A model generated the notes under the pieces. It was not told the DNA's origin. It worked only from the letters and a program-made list of their open reading frames with translations, and did not search any database. Source: Nitrospira sp. (GTDB lineage: Bacteria > Nitrospirota > Nitrospiria > Nitrospirales > Nitrospiraceae). Taken from it: a stretch of DNA of 12,626 nucleotides. The position numbers were made by a program, and so were the translations under genes. This document shows positions 1-7,769 of the stretch, piece by piece (positions within the stretch are counted from its first letter, which is position 1; each line of letters starts with the position of its first letter). The stretch covers positions 1-12,626 of the forward strand of contig JACOEF010000182.1 in NCBI GenBank assembly GCA_024998705.1. Direction: 5' to 3'.

Positions 1-919
1 CGGCATAGGTGGCCGGCACGTCCCCCGCTTGGAGGGGAAGGAAGTTCTTTTCGGCCTTCTTGCCGAGCGTGTGTTCAAGCACCTCGATAAACCGCAACAG
101 CTCAACCGGCTGGTGATTGCCGATGTTGTAGAGCCGGTAGGGAGCGGAGCTGCTGCCCGGATCAGGGTTATCACTCGCCCAGCCTGGATCTGCCTGCGCA
201 GGCCGGTCAAGCGTACGCAAGACCCCTTCGGCAATATCGTCGACGTATGTGAAGTCGCGCTGCATTTTGCCATGATTGAACACGTCGATCGGCTTGCCTT
301 CGAGAATGGCCTTTGTAAACAGAAAGAGCGCCATGTCGGGTCGTCCCCATGGCCCGTAGACGGTAAAGAACCGCAATCCCGTGATCGGGAATCGGTAGAG
401 GTGCGCATAACAATGGGCCATCAGCTCATTGGCCTTCTTCGTGGCGGCATAGAGCGACACGGGATGATCGACGTTGTCATGCACCGAGAAGGGCATCTTC
501 GTGTGACCGCCATAGACGGAACTCGTGGAGGCATACACAAGATGCTCGGCCTTATGGTGACGGCAGCCTTCCAGAATATTCAGAAACCCATCGATATTGC
601 TCGCCGTATAGGCATGGGGATTCACCAGTGAATACCGGACCCCGGCCTGTGCCGCCAGATGAACCACGCGCCGAATGGGATGTTGCTCGAACAACGCAGC
701 AATTGCTGCGCGATCGGAGAGGTCCAGCTTCACGAACTGGAATTGCGGATGCGGACGGAGCCGTGCGAGGCGCGCCTCTTTGAGCCGGACATCGTAGTAG
801 TCGTTCAGATTATCCAGGCCGAGTACGGTATCGCCACGATCGAGCAACCGCCTGGTTACATGCGACCCGATGAACCCGGCAGCGCCGGTGACGAGCACGA
901 CACCCTGTACAGACCCCAT
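1..919 (-). CDS. NAD-dependent sugar-nucleotide epimerase, UDP-glucuronate 4-epimerase-like (C-terminus cut by window edge)
   Basis: This is an extended short-chain dehydrogenase/reductase that probably interconverts UDP-glucuronate and UDP-galacturonate for surface polysaccharide. Reading the minus strand from ATG at 919 gives 306 residues before base 1. The N-terminus carries the NAD-binding loop TGAAGFIGS (residues 11-19). [10 protein letters not shown] (88-97) is typical of GAE/CapI/LpsL-type UDP-glucuronate epimerases. The STSSVYG strand (131-137) and the catalytic YxxxK (Y157, K161, in YAATK) follow. [12 protein letters not shown] (221-232) is the usual substrate-domain signature. About 30 C-terminal residues are missing off the window. 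The start is supported by a purine-rich AGGAAGGGG about 9 bases upstream. It follows the MBL gene by 25 bases, so it is probably the last gene of that operon. The fold is very secure; the exact sugar substrate is inferred from motif resemblance. Confidence 0.9.
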   Translation of the reverse strand, partial: MGSVQGVVLVTGAAGFIGSHVTRRLLDRGDTVLGLDNLNDYYDVRLKEARLARLRPHPQFQFVKLDLSDRAAIAALFEQHPIRRVVHLAAQAGVRYSLVNPHAYTASNIDGFLNILEGCRHHKAEHLVYASTSSVYGGHTKMPFSVHDNVDHPVSLYAATKKANELMAHCYAHLYRFPITGLRFFTVYGPWGRPDMALFLFTKAILEGKPIDVFNHGKMQRDFTYVDDIAEGVLRTLDRPAQADPGWASDNPDPGSSSAPYRLYNIGNHQPVELLRFIEVLEHTLGKKAEKNFLPLQAGDVPATYA

Positions 920-944
920 AGCAACTTTTCCCCTTCCTGACTGA

Positions 945-2567
945 TTATCTCCCGCCACGCTTCATGAACGCCGGCTCGCCATGATCGAGTCGATAGAGCG
1001 ACAGAGGCGCCAAGGCTGCAGCCGCCGAGCCGACCTGAACCGCCCCGTCGCCCGCACTGCGGAATAGATCCAGCGCATGAGCGCGATGATACCGGCAATC
1101 ACGTTGAGCCAGAAGATCTTTCAATTTTTCCGGCGGCTCCCAATGCGCAGTCAGCAGCGCCGTGCGTGCCGGATTGCGCTGGCTGAACATGAATGACAGG
1201 TGATCGGGATACCAGTCCGCGCCGCCGGTGGCATAGGACACAAACAATCGCGCTTGCGCGGTGGCACACAACTCATCCAGATAACTATTCGTGAGGTAGC
1301 CGTTCTCACCCACCTCCAGCCAGAGTCCCGGATGAGACAGGGGCGCATGGGCAGCGTAACTGCGGATCTCTTGGAGCTGCTGCTGAGAGGCCAAGACCAA
1401 CGACAGGGGGCCGTACTTCTGCACCAGTTGCTGAATGATACCTTCTTTGATCGCCGACCGTCCGCTGTTCGTCGGGCCGCTGTCGGCGTGTACCAACACG
1501 TTCTGCCCGCGATCGGTGACGAGATAACAATTCCTGGGCATCTCCAGGTCACAGGGGTCTTCGCCGTAGAACGGGACCGACACCACCGCCCCGCCGTCGA
1601 AATTCCAGGTCTCGCCATGCGCCAGTTCAATGATGTGGGCGAACCCCAATTCCCGGAGCAACGGGAGGTAGTCATAGAAGTATTTTTTGCGGTTCCGCCG
1701 GCTGGGGATGACGATCGGCACATCCTTCGGGACGTGAAGCAGCGTCCGAGGATCCACGTGGTCATCGTGATCGTGCGTCAGAAAAATCGCCGCCGGTTTC
1801 GGCAGCATCGACACCCAGAGACTCGGCACATTCGACTCTGCAAACCAGGGTAACAGCCACGGATCAAACAACAGGAACTGGTCCTGTTGCCGGTACATCA
1901 ATGCAGCATGGCCCAGATGAATCGTGTCCCGATCCTTGGTATTGGACAACCACTGGGTGCGAATCGAAGTCTGCGCCGTGGGCGCGAGACACTCGTATTG
2001 GACAAACAGTTCCATTAACTTGGTCAACAGCCGCTCGCCGTCCCGCCCGGCCGTCGCCACAATCGTCTGAATCGCGCCAGCCTGCTGCGTGCCGTCCAGC
2101 ATCCCCAGCAATTTTCCGACCGCCGGCCCCATCGGACGCTCGTACGGCACAGGAATCGCCTGGCGTTTCACGGCATTAAAAATCCGCAGACCGGTATTCA
2201 CCACGGTCGCCGACTTTGTGGCATCAAACGGATGGGACCAGTGAAAGTGGCCGTCCGGTTGGCGTCGAGCGGTAATGTGCTGACTCAGTTGTTGACGGGA
2301 ATTGACGAGCTCGGCATAGGCATCCTCAAGTCGCACCTTGGTCTGCGGATCGTCGAGTGTCGCGCGGCGAGAGAATACATCGCTAATGGCCGTCTCGACG
2401 CAGGCGAGGAACAGGCTATGTGCCTCGTGCAGACTCGCCACCACCTCCGGAGCAACCCCGCCAACGAACGGAAACGGCCCAGGCGGCTGGTTACTTTCGA
2501 GTTGCACCCAGACCCAGGGCGCCAAGCCCACATACTGATCACGCGGCCATGTGTCCCAAATACCCAT
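945..2567 (-). CDS. Metallo-beta-lactamase-fold metallohydrolase with a roughly 200-residue N-terminal domain
   Basis: The 540-residue protein has two parts. Residues 1-210 form a helix-rich region I do not recognise. From about residue 214 ([11 protein letters not shown]) begins a UlaG-like metallo-beta-lactamase fold. The metal-binding HxHxDH motif is seen as THDHDDH (H265, H267, D269, H270), with likely further ligands in VLVHADSG (H360, D362). Such proteins bind two metal ions and usually hydrolyse ester, phosphoester or lactone-like bonds; the substrate here is unknown. No signal peptide is seen, so it is probably cytoplasmic. ATG at 2567 lies only 5 bases after the stop of the VOC gene, and no Shine-Dalgarno sequence is visible in front of it. 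That suggests translation by coupling to the upstream gene. The epimerase starts 25 bases downstream. An alternative relative is the CMP-sialate hydroxylase-like branch of this superfamily, which I cannot settle by eye. Confidence 0.88.
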   Translation of the reverse strand: MGIWDTWPRDQYVGLAPWVWVQLESNQPPGPFPFVGGVAPEVVASLHEAHSLFLACVETAISDVFSRRATLDDPQTKVRLEDAYAELVNSRQQLSQHITARRQPDGHFHWSHPFDATKSATVVNTGLRIFNAVKRQAIPVPYERPMGPAVGKLLGMLDGTQQAGAIQTIVATAGRDGERLLTKLMELFVQYECLAPTAQTSIRTQWLSNTKDRDTIHLGHAALMYRQQDQFLLFDPWLLPWFAESNVPSLWVSMLPKPAAIFLTHDHDDHVDPRTLLHVPKDVPIVIPSRRNRKKYFYDYLPLLRELGFAHIIELAHGETWNFDGGAVVSVPFYGEDPCDLEMPRNCYLVTDRGQNVLVHADSGPTNSGRSAIKEGIIQQLVQKYGPLSLVLASQQQLQEIRSYAAHAPLSHPGLWLEVGENGYLTNSYLDELCATAQARLFVSYATGGADWYPDHLSFMFSQRNPARTALLTAHWEPPEKLKDLLAQRDCRYHRAHALDLFRSAGDGAVQVGSAAAALAPLSLYRLDHGEPAFMKRGGR

Positions 2568-2572
2568 GGTGG

Positions 2573-3061
2573 TTAGGCGGGGGACTGGAACTTCATACGG
2601 CTGATGGTTGGTTCATACAAGGCCTGGATGACGTTTCCATCCGGGTCGGTAAAGTAGAAGGAGTAGCTGCCGTCGCGATGCTGCTTGGGAGGCTTGGCAA
2701 TGGTGGCTCCGTAGCGTGCCCCATCCTCCTGAACGTCCCGATACATGGCATCCACGTGGGCCGGGCTTTCCATAACCACACCGACGTGATCGAGCAACTG
2801 CCCGCGCAATGGCTGATACTGAGCCAGCTCAGCAGGCGCGATCTGATGCAGAGCCAGGTTGTCGGACCCCGAGCTGAAATACACATTGTCCGGATCGGGC
2901 TCCCACACCACGCTCATGGACAGGAACCGTTCATAGAAGGCGCGTGAGCGCGTAAGATGGGTCACACGAAGGGCCAGATGTCGTAAGCCTCGATGGGTCG
3001 GCACGGCAGGATCTCCTTCGCCGTATAGTAGGTGGGAGCCTGTCACCTCGTCAATCCTCAT
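2573..3061 (-). CDS. VOC (vicinal oxygen chelate / glyoxalase-bleomycin resistance-like) family protein
   Basis: A 162-residue protein with the two beta-alpha-beta-beta-beta modules of the VOC superfamily. The first module opens with RGLRHLALRVTHLTRSRAFY (residues 24-43) and the second with LLDHVGVVM (89-97). It ends with the family hallmark FTDPDGNVIQALYE (137-150). Probable metal ligands are H28, H92 and E150, with H72 in the fourth possible position. That set fits an extradiol-dioxygenase- or glyoxalase-like metal site. The substrate is unknown. The open frame extends upstream to 3163, but ATG at 3061 is preferred: GGAG sits 6 bases before it, and the extra N-terminal residues look non-native and run into the divergent promoter region. 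It is the first gene of the VOC, MBL, epimerase unit. The family is secure; the function is open. Confidence 0.87.
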   Translation of the reverse strand: MRIDEVTGSHLLYGEGDPAVPTHRGLRHLALRVTHLTRSRAFYERFLSMSVVWEPDPDNVYFSSGSDNLALHQIAPAELAQYQPLRGQLLDHVGVVMESPAHVDAMYRDVQEDGARYGATIAKPPKQHRDGSYSFYFTDPDGNVIQALYEPTISRMKFQSPA

Positions 3062-3177
3062 TCTCACTCCAGGGCGTGAGCCTCTTGTTGCAAGAGCAAC
3101 AACTAGCCATGTTTCTGACCTCCGCCGCTGTGGTACGATCTCCCATCGTCGTTCTCGAACCAAAGGAGCTTGGAGCT
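3062..3177. promoter_or_regulatory. Divergent intergenic region with a candidate extended -10 and two alternative hairpins
   Basis: This 116-base gap separates the minus-strand VOC operon from the plus-strand SUMF1-like gene, so it should hold both promoters. On the plus strand, TGGTACGAT at 3131-3139 fits an extended -10 (TGn plus TACGAT); no convincing -35 lies upstream. A good ribosome site, AAAGGAG (3162-3168), is followed 9 bases later by the ATG at 3178. At 3082-3102 two mutually exclusive stems are possible: CTCTTG/CAAGAG and TTGTTG/CAACAA. No confident minus-strand promoter was picked out. Confidence 0.4.
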
Positions 3178-4017
3178 ATGTTGGCACGATCCGTCCTCGC
3201 AGTAGTGATGGCACTCATTGGATTCTCTGGTACAGGCTCGCAGACGTTTGCGGCGGAGCCGTCGGCCTTTCCCAAAGAAGTAACAGGAAAAGACGGCGCC
3301 CCGCTGGTCCTGATTCCGGCCGGCTCGTACCCCATGGGCGTGCCGACCGGGGACCGGGACGGGGGACGCGATGAATATCCCCGACACGTCATCGACATCA
3401 CCGACTTCTATATCGACAAATATGAAGTGACGAATGGGCGCTACCTGGAATTCGTGAAGGCCACGAATCATCGTGTTCCCCAGAACCCCAAAAACCCCAC
3501 GCGTAATCTCTGGGAGGGCACCGGCATTCCCGCCTCCCTGACCGACCGCCCCGTGATCAACGTCGATTGGGCCGATGCCGATGCCTACTGCAAATGGGCC
3601 GGCAGGCGGTTGCCACGGGAATCCGAATGGGAAAAGGCCGCCAAGGGCAACCACGACTGGCGCTTCCCTTGGGGTAATGTAGAACCCACCGACAAACACC
3701 TCAACTTCAACCAGAAGTGGATCGGCGAGAAGACGCTCATGCCGGTGGGCAGCTACGAGACCGGCAAGAGTCCGTACGGGGTCTACGATATGGCCGGCAA
3801 TGTATGGGAGTGGGTCAACGACTGGTACGATGCGAGGTACTACGAAAAGAGCCCTGAAAAGAATCCTCCGGGCCCGGACCGAGGCGAGAAAAAGGTCATT
3901 CGAGGGGCCGGCTGGCAGAATGAAACGCCCACCGTCCGGATCTTTACCCGCGTGGACAGCGATCCGACCATGAGAAATGAATCAACCGGATTTCGATGCG
4001 CGATGGACGCCAAGTAA
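3178..4017 (+). CDS. Exported SUMF1/FGE-sulfatase-fold protein (SUMF1/EgtB/PvdO family), lacking the FGE cysteine pair
   Basis: The 279-residue protein starts with a signal peptide (MLARSVLAVVMALIGF and following), cleaved near TFA-AEP (about residue 25). The mature part is one C-type-lectin-like formylglycine-generating-enzyme domain. Hallmarks in order are LVLIPAGSYPMG (43-54), DKYEVTNGRYLEF (80-92), VDWADADAYCKWAGRRLPRESEWEKAA (128-155, summarised as VDWxDAxxYCxWAGxRLP), MAGNVWEWVNDWY (205-217) and GFRCA (271-275). True FGEs carry two catalytic cysteines about 30 and 35 residues before GFRCA; here that stretch (RGAGWQNETPTVRIFTR) has none, so sulfatase activation is unlikely. A periplasmic binding, maturation or nonheme-iron role is possible. 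The open frame begins at 3076, but ATG 3178 is chosen for its ribosome site and signal peptide. A paralogue lies at 6215-7141 on the other strand. Confidence 0.88.
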   Translation: MLARSVLAVVMALIGFSGTGSQTFAAEPSAFPKEVTGKDGAPLVLIPAGSYPMGVPTGDRDGGRDEYPRHVIDITDFYIDKYEVTNGRYLEFVKATNHRVPQNPKNPTRNLWEGTGIPASLTDRPVINVDWADADAYCKWAGRRLPRESEWEKAAKGNHDWRFPWGNVEPTDKHLNFNQKWIGEKTLMPVGSYETGKSPYGVYDMAGNVWEWVNDWYDARYYEKSPEKNPPGPDRGEKKVIRGAGWQNETPTVRIFTRVDSDPTMRNESTGFRCAMDAK

Positions 4018-4019
4018 CT

Positions 4020-4041
4020 CCACCGGCTGGGCAGTCGGTGG
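4020..4041 (+). other. Intercistronic hairpin between the SUMF1-like gene and hemD
   Basis: CCACCGGCT (4020-4028) pairs with AGTCGGTGG (4033-4041), giving a 9-bp stem with one G-U wobble and a GGGC loop. It begins 3 bases after the upstream stop codon. No T-run follows, so it is not a standard intrinsic terminator. The 3' arm touches the GGTGAGG (4041-4047) that would serve hemD, so it could affect translation or mRNA decay at this junction. Confidence 0.5.
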
Positions 4042-4058
4042 GTGAGGCACAACGTACG

Positions 4059-4903
4059 ATGACCGGCACAGGGTTTCACGGACTGACCGTCGCCGCATTT
4101 GAATCGCGCATGGCGGCAGACATGATGCGGCTGATCGAGCGCCACGGCGGCAAGCCGCGGGTGGCGCCGGCCCTGCGAGAAATTCCGTTGGAGGACAACT
4201 CTGCCGCGCTGCAGTTCGGCGAGCAGCTGCTGACCGAGGGCCTCGATGTGTTGGTCCTGCTGACCGGGCCGGCACCACCACCCTGTTTAACATTCTACAC
4301 AGCCGTCATTCCCAAGACAGGATCAAGAGCGCGTTAAAAGAGACGGTGCTCATTGCGCGCGGGCCCAAACCGGTGGCCGCACTCAAAGCCCTGGGCCTCC
4401 ACCCGACCTTGACGGTACCGGAGCCCAATACCTGGGCGGATGTCATCTCCACATTGGACGCCCACCGGCCGGTCAAAGGGTTACGCGTGGCGGTGCAAGA
4501 ATACGGGCTACCGAACCGCGACTTGCTGGAGGCGTTGACACAGCGCGGAGCCCACGTGGTTCCGGTGCCTGTCTACCGCTGGGCGCTCCCGGAAGATACC
4601 GCTCCCTTAAAGCAGATCCTAGGTGAGATTGTTGCGGGGCAGGTTCACGTGATGCTCGTGACGAATGCGGCCCAGATCGATCATGGGATGCAGGTCGTGG
4701 AACAGGAAGGGCAGTCGGCGCAGTTCAAACAAGCCTGTAAGGGACTGGTCATCGCCTCCATCGGCCCCACGGCCAGCGAACGCCTCCGACACCACGGCCT
4801 ATCGGTCGATCTCGAGCCCTCGCACGGTAAGATGGGCATTCTGGTCAAGGAAACGAGTGAGCAGGTGCACTCCATCTTGAAGCAACGAAATAATCCCGCC
4901 TAA
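4059..4903 (+). pseudogene. hemD: Uroporphyrinogen-III synthase, interrupted by an apparent one-base frameshift
   Basis: HemD cyclises and inverts ring D of hydroxymethylbilane to give uroporphyrinogen III for heme, siroheme and cobalamin. The N-terminal half reads from ATG 4059 (GLTVAAFESRMAADMMRLIE, then VLVLLTG at residues 64-70) and stays open in that frame only to a stop at 4335-4337. The family-like continuation AGTTTLFNILHSRHSQDR, then KETVLIARGPKPVAALKALG, is in the frame one base back, beginning at 4268, and runs to TAA at 4903. Restoring one G near 4266-4270 gives a single 281-residue protein, a normal HemD length, ending in conserved blocks such as VTNAAQIDHGM and IASIGPTASERLRHHGL. 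No slippery heptamer is visible. Either the gene is broken or the base was lost in sequencing. GGTGAGG lies 11 bases before the start. It follows the SUMF1-like gene by 41 bases. Confidence 0.85.
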
Positions 4904-5028
4904 CCTAGTGAGCCACCAGCCTATCGCGACTTGGCTTCGGCCACCGTGCGCCTCCGCCTTTCCGTGTCATCCCCCGCCCCGGCGTTCCCCACGATAGAGC
5001 TTGACCGGTCTGCAGGATTTTGATCATC
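4904..5028. other. Short intergenic gap, no clear signal
   Basis: These 125 bases lie between the hemD stop and the SGNH gene. A TGGC-TTCG-GCCA mini-hairpin (stem only 4 bp) and a TTGACC (5001-5006) are present. There is no matching -10 at a proper spacing and no T-rich terminator. The SGNH ribosome site (AGGA) lies at the right end. Confidence 0.3.
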
Positions 5029-6138
5029 ATGGGCGCGAACATGTTCCGCCTGTTACGAACCATTGCAGTCAACGTTCTCGTCCTCGGATTGATGCTTGTC
5101 GCCGTAGAAGGCCTGACAAGCATTGTGCTTCTTGTATACGATGTCGTGACGACGCCGTTTCCTGCCGAGCTCAACCACACCCGATACGATCCTGATCTAG
5201 GATGGGTGAATATACCCAACGTACATGTTACGAATCTGTACGGCCCCAATACCTACCTCACGACAAACGAACAAGGATTCAGAAACGATCAGACGTTCGA
5301 CATTGCGGTGCCGAAAGGAAAGTTCCGTATCTTGTGCTCCGGTGATTCGTTCACCCTCGGCTGGGGTGTCGACAATGATCACGTGTGGTGTGAGCGCCTG
5401 AAATCTTATAATCCCCGACTTGAGACGGTGAACATGGGGCAGAGCGGATACGGAGTTGATCAGGCCTACCTGTGGTATAAGCGCGACGGCTCCAAGTTTC
5501 AGCACCACATTCAGCTACTCGCTTTTATCACGGAGGACTTCCTTCGAATGTCCTTCGATACTTACGGGGGATATGCGAAGCCGGTCATGAAAGAACAACA
5601 CGGCACGCTGGTGACCACCAACGTGCCGGTGCCGCGGCATAGTTATGACCACTCTTGGCTCACGGCCCAGGCAGGAAACCTAGAAGCGTGGCGGACGTTC
5701 CAATTCATCAAGCGAGCCTTAAAAAAATCTGGGATGATCCGGGCCGAGTCGCGTGCAACCGAATCGATGACAGGAGATACTTTAGAACAGACGCGGAGAG
5801 TTCTTCGGAAACTGTTCGCCGATCTTAAACAGGTGAATGAACAGCAGTTGAGTCACCTCGTTTTGGTCTATTTTCCTGTGGAAAGCGAGCTCACCGTCGA
5901 AGCACCGCGAGAATGGATCGACTTTATAGAGGCGGAGGCCGCCGCTCAGAACATCATCCTCATTAATTTCTTTGACGACTTCCAATCCCTCCCGCATCAG
6001 GAAATCGTCGCCATGTACAGGAAAATAGACGGACATTTCACCGAGCGAGGCAATGAGTTTGCCGCAAAGATTCTGTACGAAAAACTCAGCCACCATCCGG
6101 ACCTCGCCACCGTTTTCTCCTCGAACGGTCATCAGTGA
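5029..6138 (+). CDS. Membrane-anchored SGNH/GDSL-family hydrolase
   Basis: The 369-residue protein is an SGNH-fold esterase or acyl-transfer-type enzyme, probably acting on acyl groups of a surface polymer or lipid in the periplasm. After a hydrophobic N-terminal helix (about residues 8-37, LLRTIAVNVLVLGLMLVAVE and on) comes YDPDLGWVNIPN, then TNEQGFR, the usual lead-in of this subfamily. Block I is GDSFTLGWGV with nucleophile Ser (about residue 107). NMGQSGYGVDQ supplies the block II glycine. DGHFTERGNEFAA (about 334-346) is the block V Asp-x-His. The in-frame start could also be TTG 5020 or ATG 5041; ATG 5029 is chosen because AGGA lies 11 bases upstream. Five sampled 60-base rows average about 50% G+C, against about 63% in tdh and kbl, which suggests a separate origin. 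It converges with the SUMF1-like gene at 6215. The substrate is unknown. Confidence 0.82.
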   Translation: MGANMFRLLRTIAVNVLVLGLMLVAVEGLTSIVLLVYDVVTTPFPAELNHTRYDPDLGWVNIPNVHVTNLYGPNTYLTTNEQGFRNDQTFDIAVPKGKFRILCSGDSFTLGWGVDNDHVWCERLKSYNPRLETVNMGQSGYGVDQAYLWYKRDGSKFQHHIQLLAFITEDFLRMSFDTYGGYAKPVMKEQHGTLVTTNVPVPRHSYDHSWLTAQAGNLEAWRTFQFIKRALKKSGMIRAESRATESMTGDTLEQTRRVLRKLFADLKQVNEQQLSHLVLVYFPVESELTVEAPREWIDFIEAEAAAQNIILINFFDDFQSLPHQEIVAMYRKIDGHFTERGNEFAAKILYEKLSHHPDLATVFSSNGHQ

Positions 6139-6214
6139 GGAGGCAGGCGTTCCCCGAGCAAAACGGCGGGTGAAGACGAGCATGCCCTGCAACTGACGTT
6201 ACGACCCGCGGCGG
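6139..6214. other. Convergent intergenic gap without an obvious terminator
   Basis: The plus-strand SGNH gene and the minus-strand SUMF1-like gene converge across these 76 bases. I see no strong GC stem followed by a T-run on either strand. Confidence 0.4.
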
Positions 6215-7141
6215 TCACTTGGCCTCGGACACCGGCGCGTCCGCCCCGTCCTTCACATCCCTTGCACAGCGGAATCCCATCCAATTCATCTTGGTATTGG
6301 GGTCCGTCCCGTTCCGTTGCGCCACCCGCACACTGGGGGTGCTGTCGATCCAGCCACCGCCGCGAAAGCTCCGTTGACTCCCGGTCTCCGGGCCCTTTGG
6401 ATTCTTGTCCGGTCCGGTGGTGTAGTATTTCGGGTCGTACCAATCATTCACCCATTCGGCCACGTTCCCGGCCATCTGGAGTACGCCATAGGGGCTAGCG
6501 GCGTTGTCGTACTTGTCCACAGAAATGATGGGTGGATAGAGCAGCAGCCGCTCCGGGCGGTCCCGCACCGGCCCCGAGAGGCCCGTACGCCCAAAATTCG
6601 CCCTGGAGAGTCCGGCCATCTGATTTCCCCAGGGATAGATGCGCCCATCCTTACCACGCGCGGCCTTTTCCCATTCAGCTTCGGTCGGCAACCGTTTCCC
6701 CGCCCACTTACAATAGGCCTCCGCGTCGAACCAGGACACATGCATGACCGGATGACTGACCATCGTCTCCTGGAAATTCCCACCATCATACTGCCAATCG
6801 ATCAAGGGGTCGCGGTTCGACGCCAGGATGAACTTCAAGAACTGCACGGTCGTGACCTCGTGCTTATCGATCTCGTAGGCATCCAGGTAAATCTTGCGCT
6901 GAGGGAACTCGGCCAGATAGGAATTCCTGTCGACCTTTTTATCACTCCCCATGAGAAACTCGCCCGCCGGGATACGGATCAGTTCGTCATGCGCCGGCAG
7001 CTTGGCGCGCTCCACTGCCAGTTTCTTTCCTTCCGGCGTCCATTCGCGGACCACATCGGCGACATCCAACGCATAGAGCGCCCCACTCATCCCCACAATC
7101 GCCGCACCCATCGCCCATGCCGTCATGCCAACCTTCGTCAC
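6215..7141 (-). CDS. Second exported SUMF1/FGE-sulfatase-fold protein, lacking the FGE cysteine pair
   Basis: The 308-residue protein has a signal peptide (VGMTAWAMGAAIVGMSGALYA, cleaved near residue 24) and one FGE-type domain. Signatures in order are IRIPAGEFLMGSD (55-67), DAYEIDKHEVTTVQFLKF (87-104), VSWFDAEAYCKWAGKRLPTEAEWEKAARG (135-163, summarised as SWxDAxAYCKWAGKRLPTEAEWE), MAGNVAEWVNDWYDPKYY (223-240) and GFRCARD (289-295). As in the 3178-4017 protein, the segment before GFRCA has no cysteine, so formylglycine synthesis is unlikely. The two proteins share the ending pattern WVNDWYDxxYY, KNPxGP, RGxGW, GFRCA, pointing to common descent. GTG at 7141 is chosen as start because GGAG lies 7 bases upstream; GTG 7147 and ATG 7126 are alternatives. 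It begins 31 bases after the DUF4412-like gene, probably in the same transcript. Confidence 0.88.
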   Translation of the reverse strand: MTKVGMTAWAMGAAIVGMSGALYALDVADVVREWTPEGKKLAVERAKLPAHDELIRIPAGEFLMGSDKKVDRNSYLAEFPQRKIYLDAYEIDKHEVTTVQFLKFILASNRDPLIDWQYDGGNFQETMVSHPVMHVSWFDAEAYCKWAGKRLPTEAEWEKAARGKDGRIYPWGNQMAGLSRANFGRTGLSGPVRDRPERLLLYPPIISVDKYDNAASPYGVLQMAGNVAEWVNDWYDPKYYTTGPDKNPKGPETGSQRSFRGGGWIDSTPSVRVAQRNGTDPNTKMNWMGFRCARDVKDGADAPVSEAK

Positions 7142-7172
7142 AATCACGCTCCTTTGTATCCGAGTCTGCCGC

Positions 7173-7769
7173 TCACATCGGCTGGTGGTTTGATTCCGTC
7201 GGTGCCGGCTGATGATCGAATTCTTCCAATGGCTCGAAATTCAGCGGCAGTTGGAACAGATAATCGATCAGAGGCCTGAATCTGACATGCTGGTACTCGA
7301 CGATCCAGCTCCCATCTTTCTTCGCCAGTTTCATTGGAAAACGGATGTCGGTCGCGAGCCATTGATAGTAGACTTCCGTCCGCTCACCTTCCTTCACCGT
7401 CACTTCGTAGAGCGTCGTCGGATGCCCTTCGCGCGTTTCCGTCCCGATTTCTTCGCGCGACACTTCCCCCTCCAACCGCTCTGTGACCTTCAGATCCTGC
7501 TCCGCCTGGTACGGCACCGTTTTGAAGTGTTTCATCCGCGACAGCAGAAGCCAGACCACCTTCTTATCTTTGCGGACGATGCTGATGTTGACGGGCCCCA
7601 TCGTGTGATGCTCGATCCGCCACATGTTGTCTCGATAGAAGATGTTGGACTTTTGGGTTCGGCCATTTATCTTGGTGATTTGATCGGCCGTAAACTCCAG
7701 AGCCCCGGCCTCCACGGCAGCCAAACTCCAGAGTACCGCCAGCACCGTCACCAGCCTGCCCGTCCACAT
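7173..7769 (-). CDS. Exported LolA-like / DUF4412-like protein
   Basis: The 198-residue protein has a clear signal peptide (MWTGRLVTVLAVLWSLAAVE, cleaved near AGA-LEF, residue 23). The mature part is beta-rich and resembles the DUF4412 group of the LolA/LolB lipoprotein-carrier fold: FTADQITKINGRTQKSNIFY (26-45), RIEHH (51-55), ISIVRKDKKVVWLLLSRMKHF (62-82) and YEVTVKEGERTEVYYQW (121-137). Such half-barrels often hold lipid or lipoprotein acyl chains in the periplasm; the ligand here is not known. ATG 7769 is chosen because TAGGA lies about 8 bases upstream and the signal peptide has normal length. ATG 7823, with AGGGGG 7 bases upstream, is a serious alternative adding 18 mostly basic residues. 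It heads a pair with the downstream SUMF1-like gene. Family assignment is from pattern recognition only. Confidence 0.72.
   Translation of the reverse strand: MWTGRLVTVLAVLWSLAAVEAGALEFTADQITKINGRTQKSNIFYRDNMWRIEHHTMGPVNISIVRKDKKVVWLLLSRMKHFKTVPYQAEQDLKVTERLEGEVSREEIGTETREGHPTTLYEVTVKEGERTEVYYQWLATDIRFPMKLAKKDGSWIVEYQHVRFRPLIDYLFQLPLNFEPLEEFDHQPAPTESNHQPM

Noticed and set aside
29..940. Long plus-strand open frames (200 and 93 codons) at the left end
   Set aside because: They are antisense to the epimerase, whose motifs are unmistakable on the minus strand.
4230..4340. Programmed ribosomal frameshift in hemD
   Set aside because: No slippery heptamer is visible at the switch point, and HemD is not known to me to use recoding; a mutation or base-call loss is simpler.
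4925..4945. TGGC-TTCG-GCCA as a terminator after hemD
   Set aside because: The stem is only 4 bp and no T-run follows.
6317..7279. 320-codon plus-strand ORF opposite the second SUMF1-like gene
   Set aside because: Its translation is Arg/His/Pro-rich and motif-free; it is the antisense shadow of a GC-rich gene.
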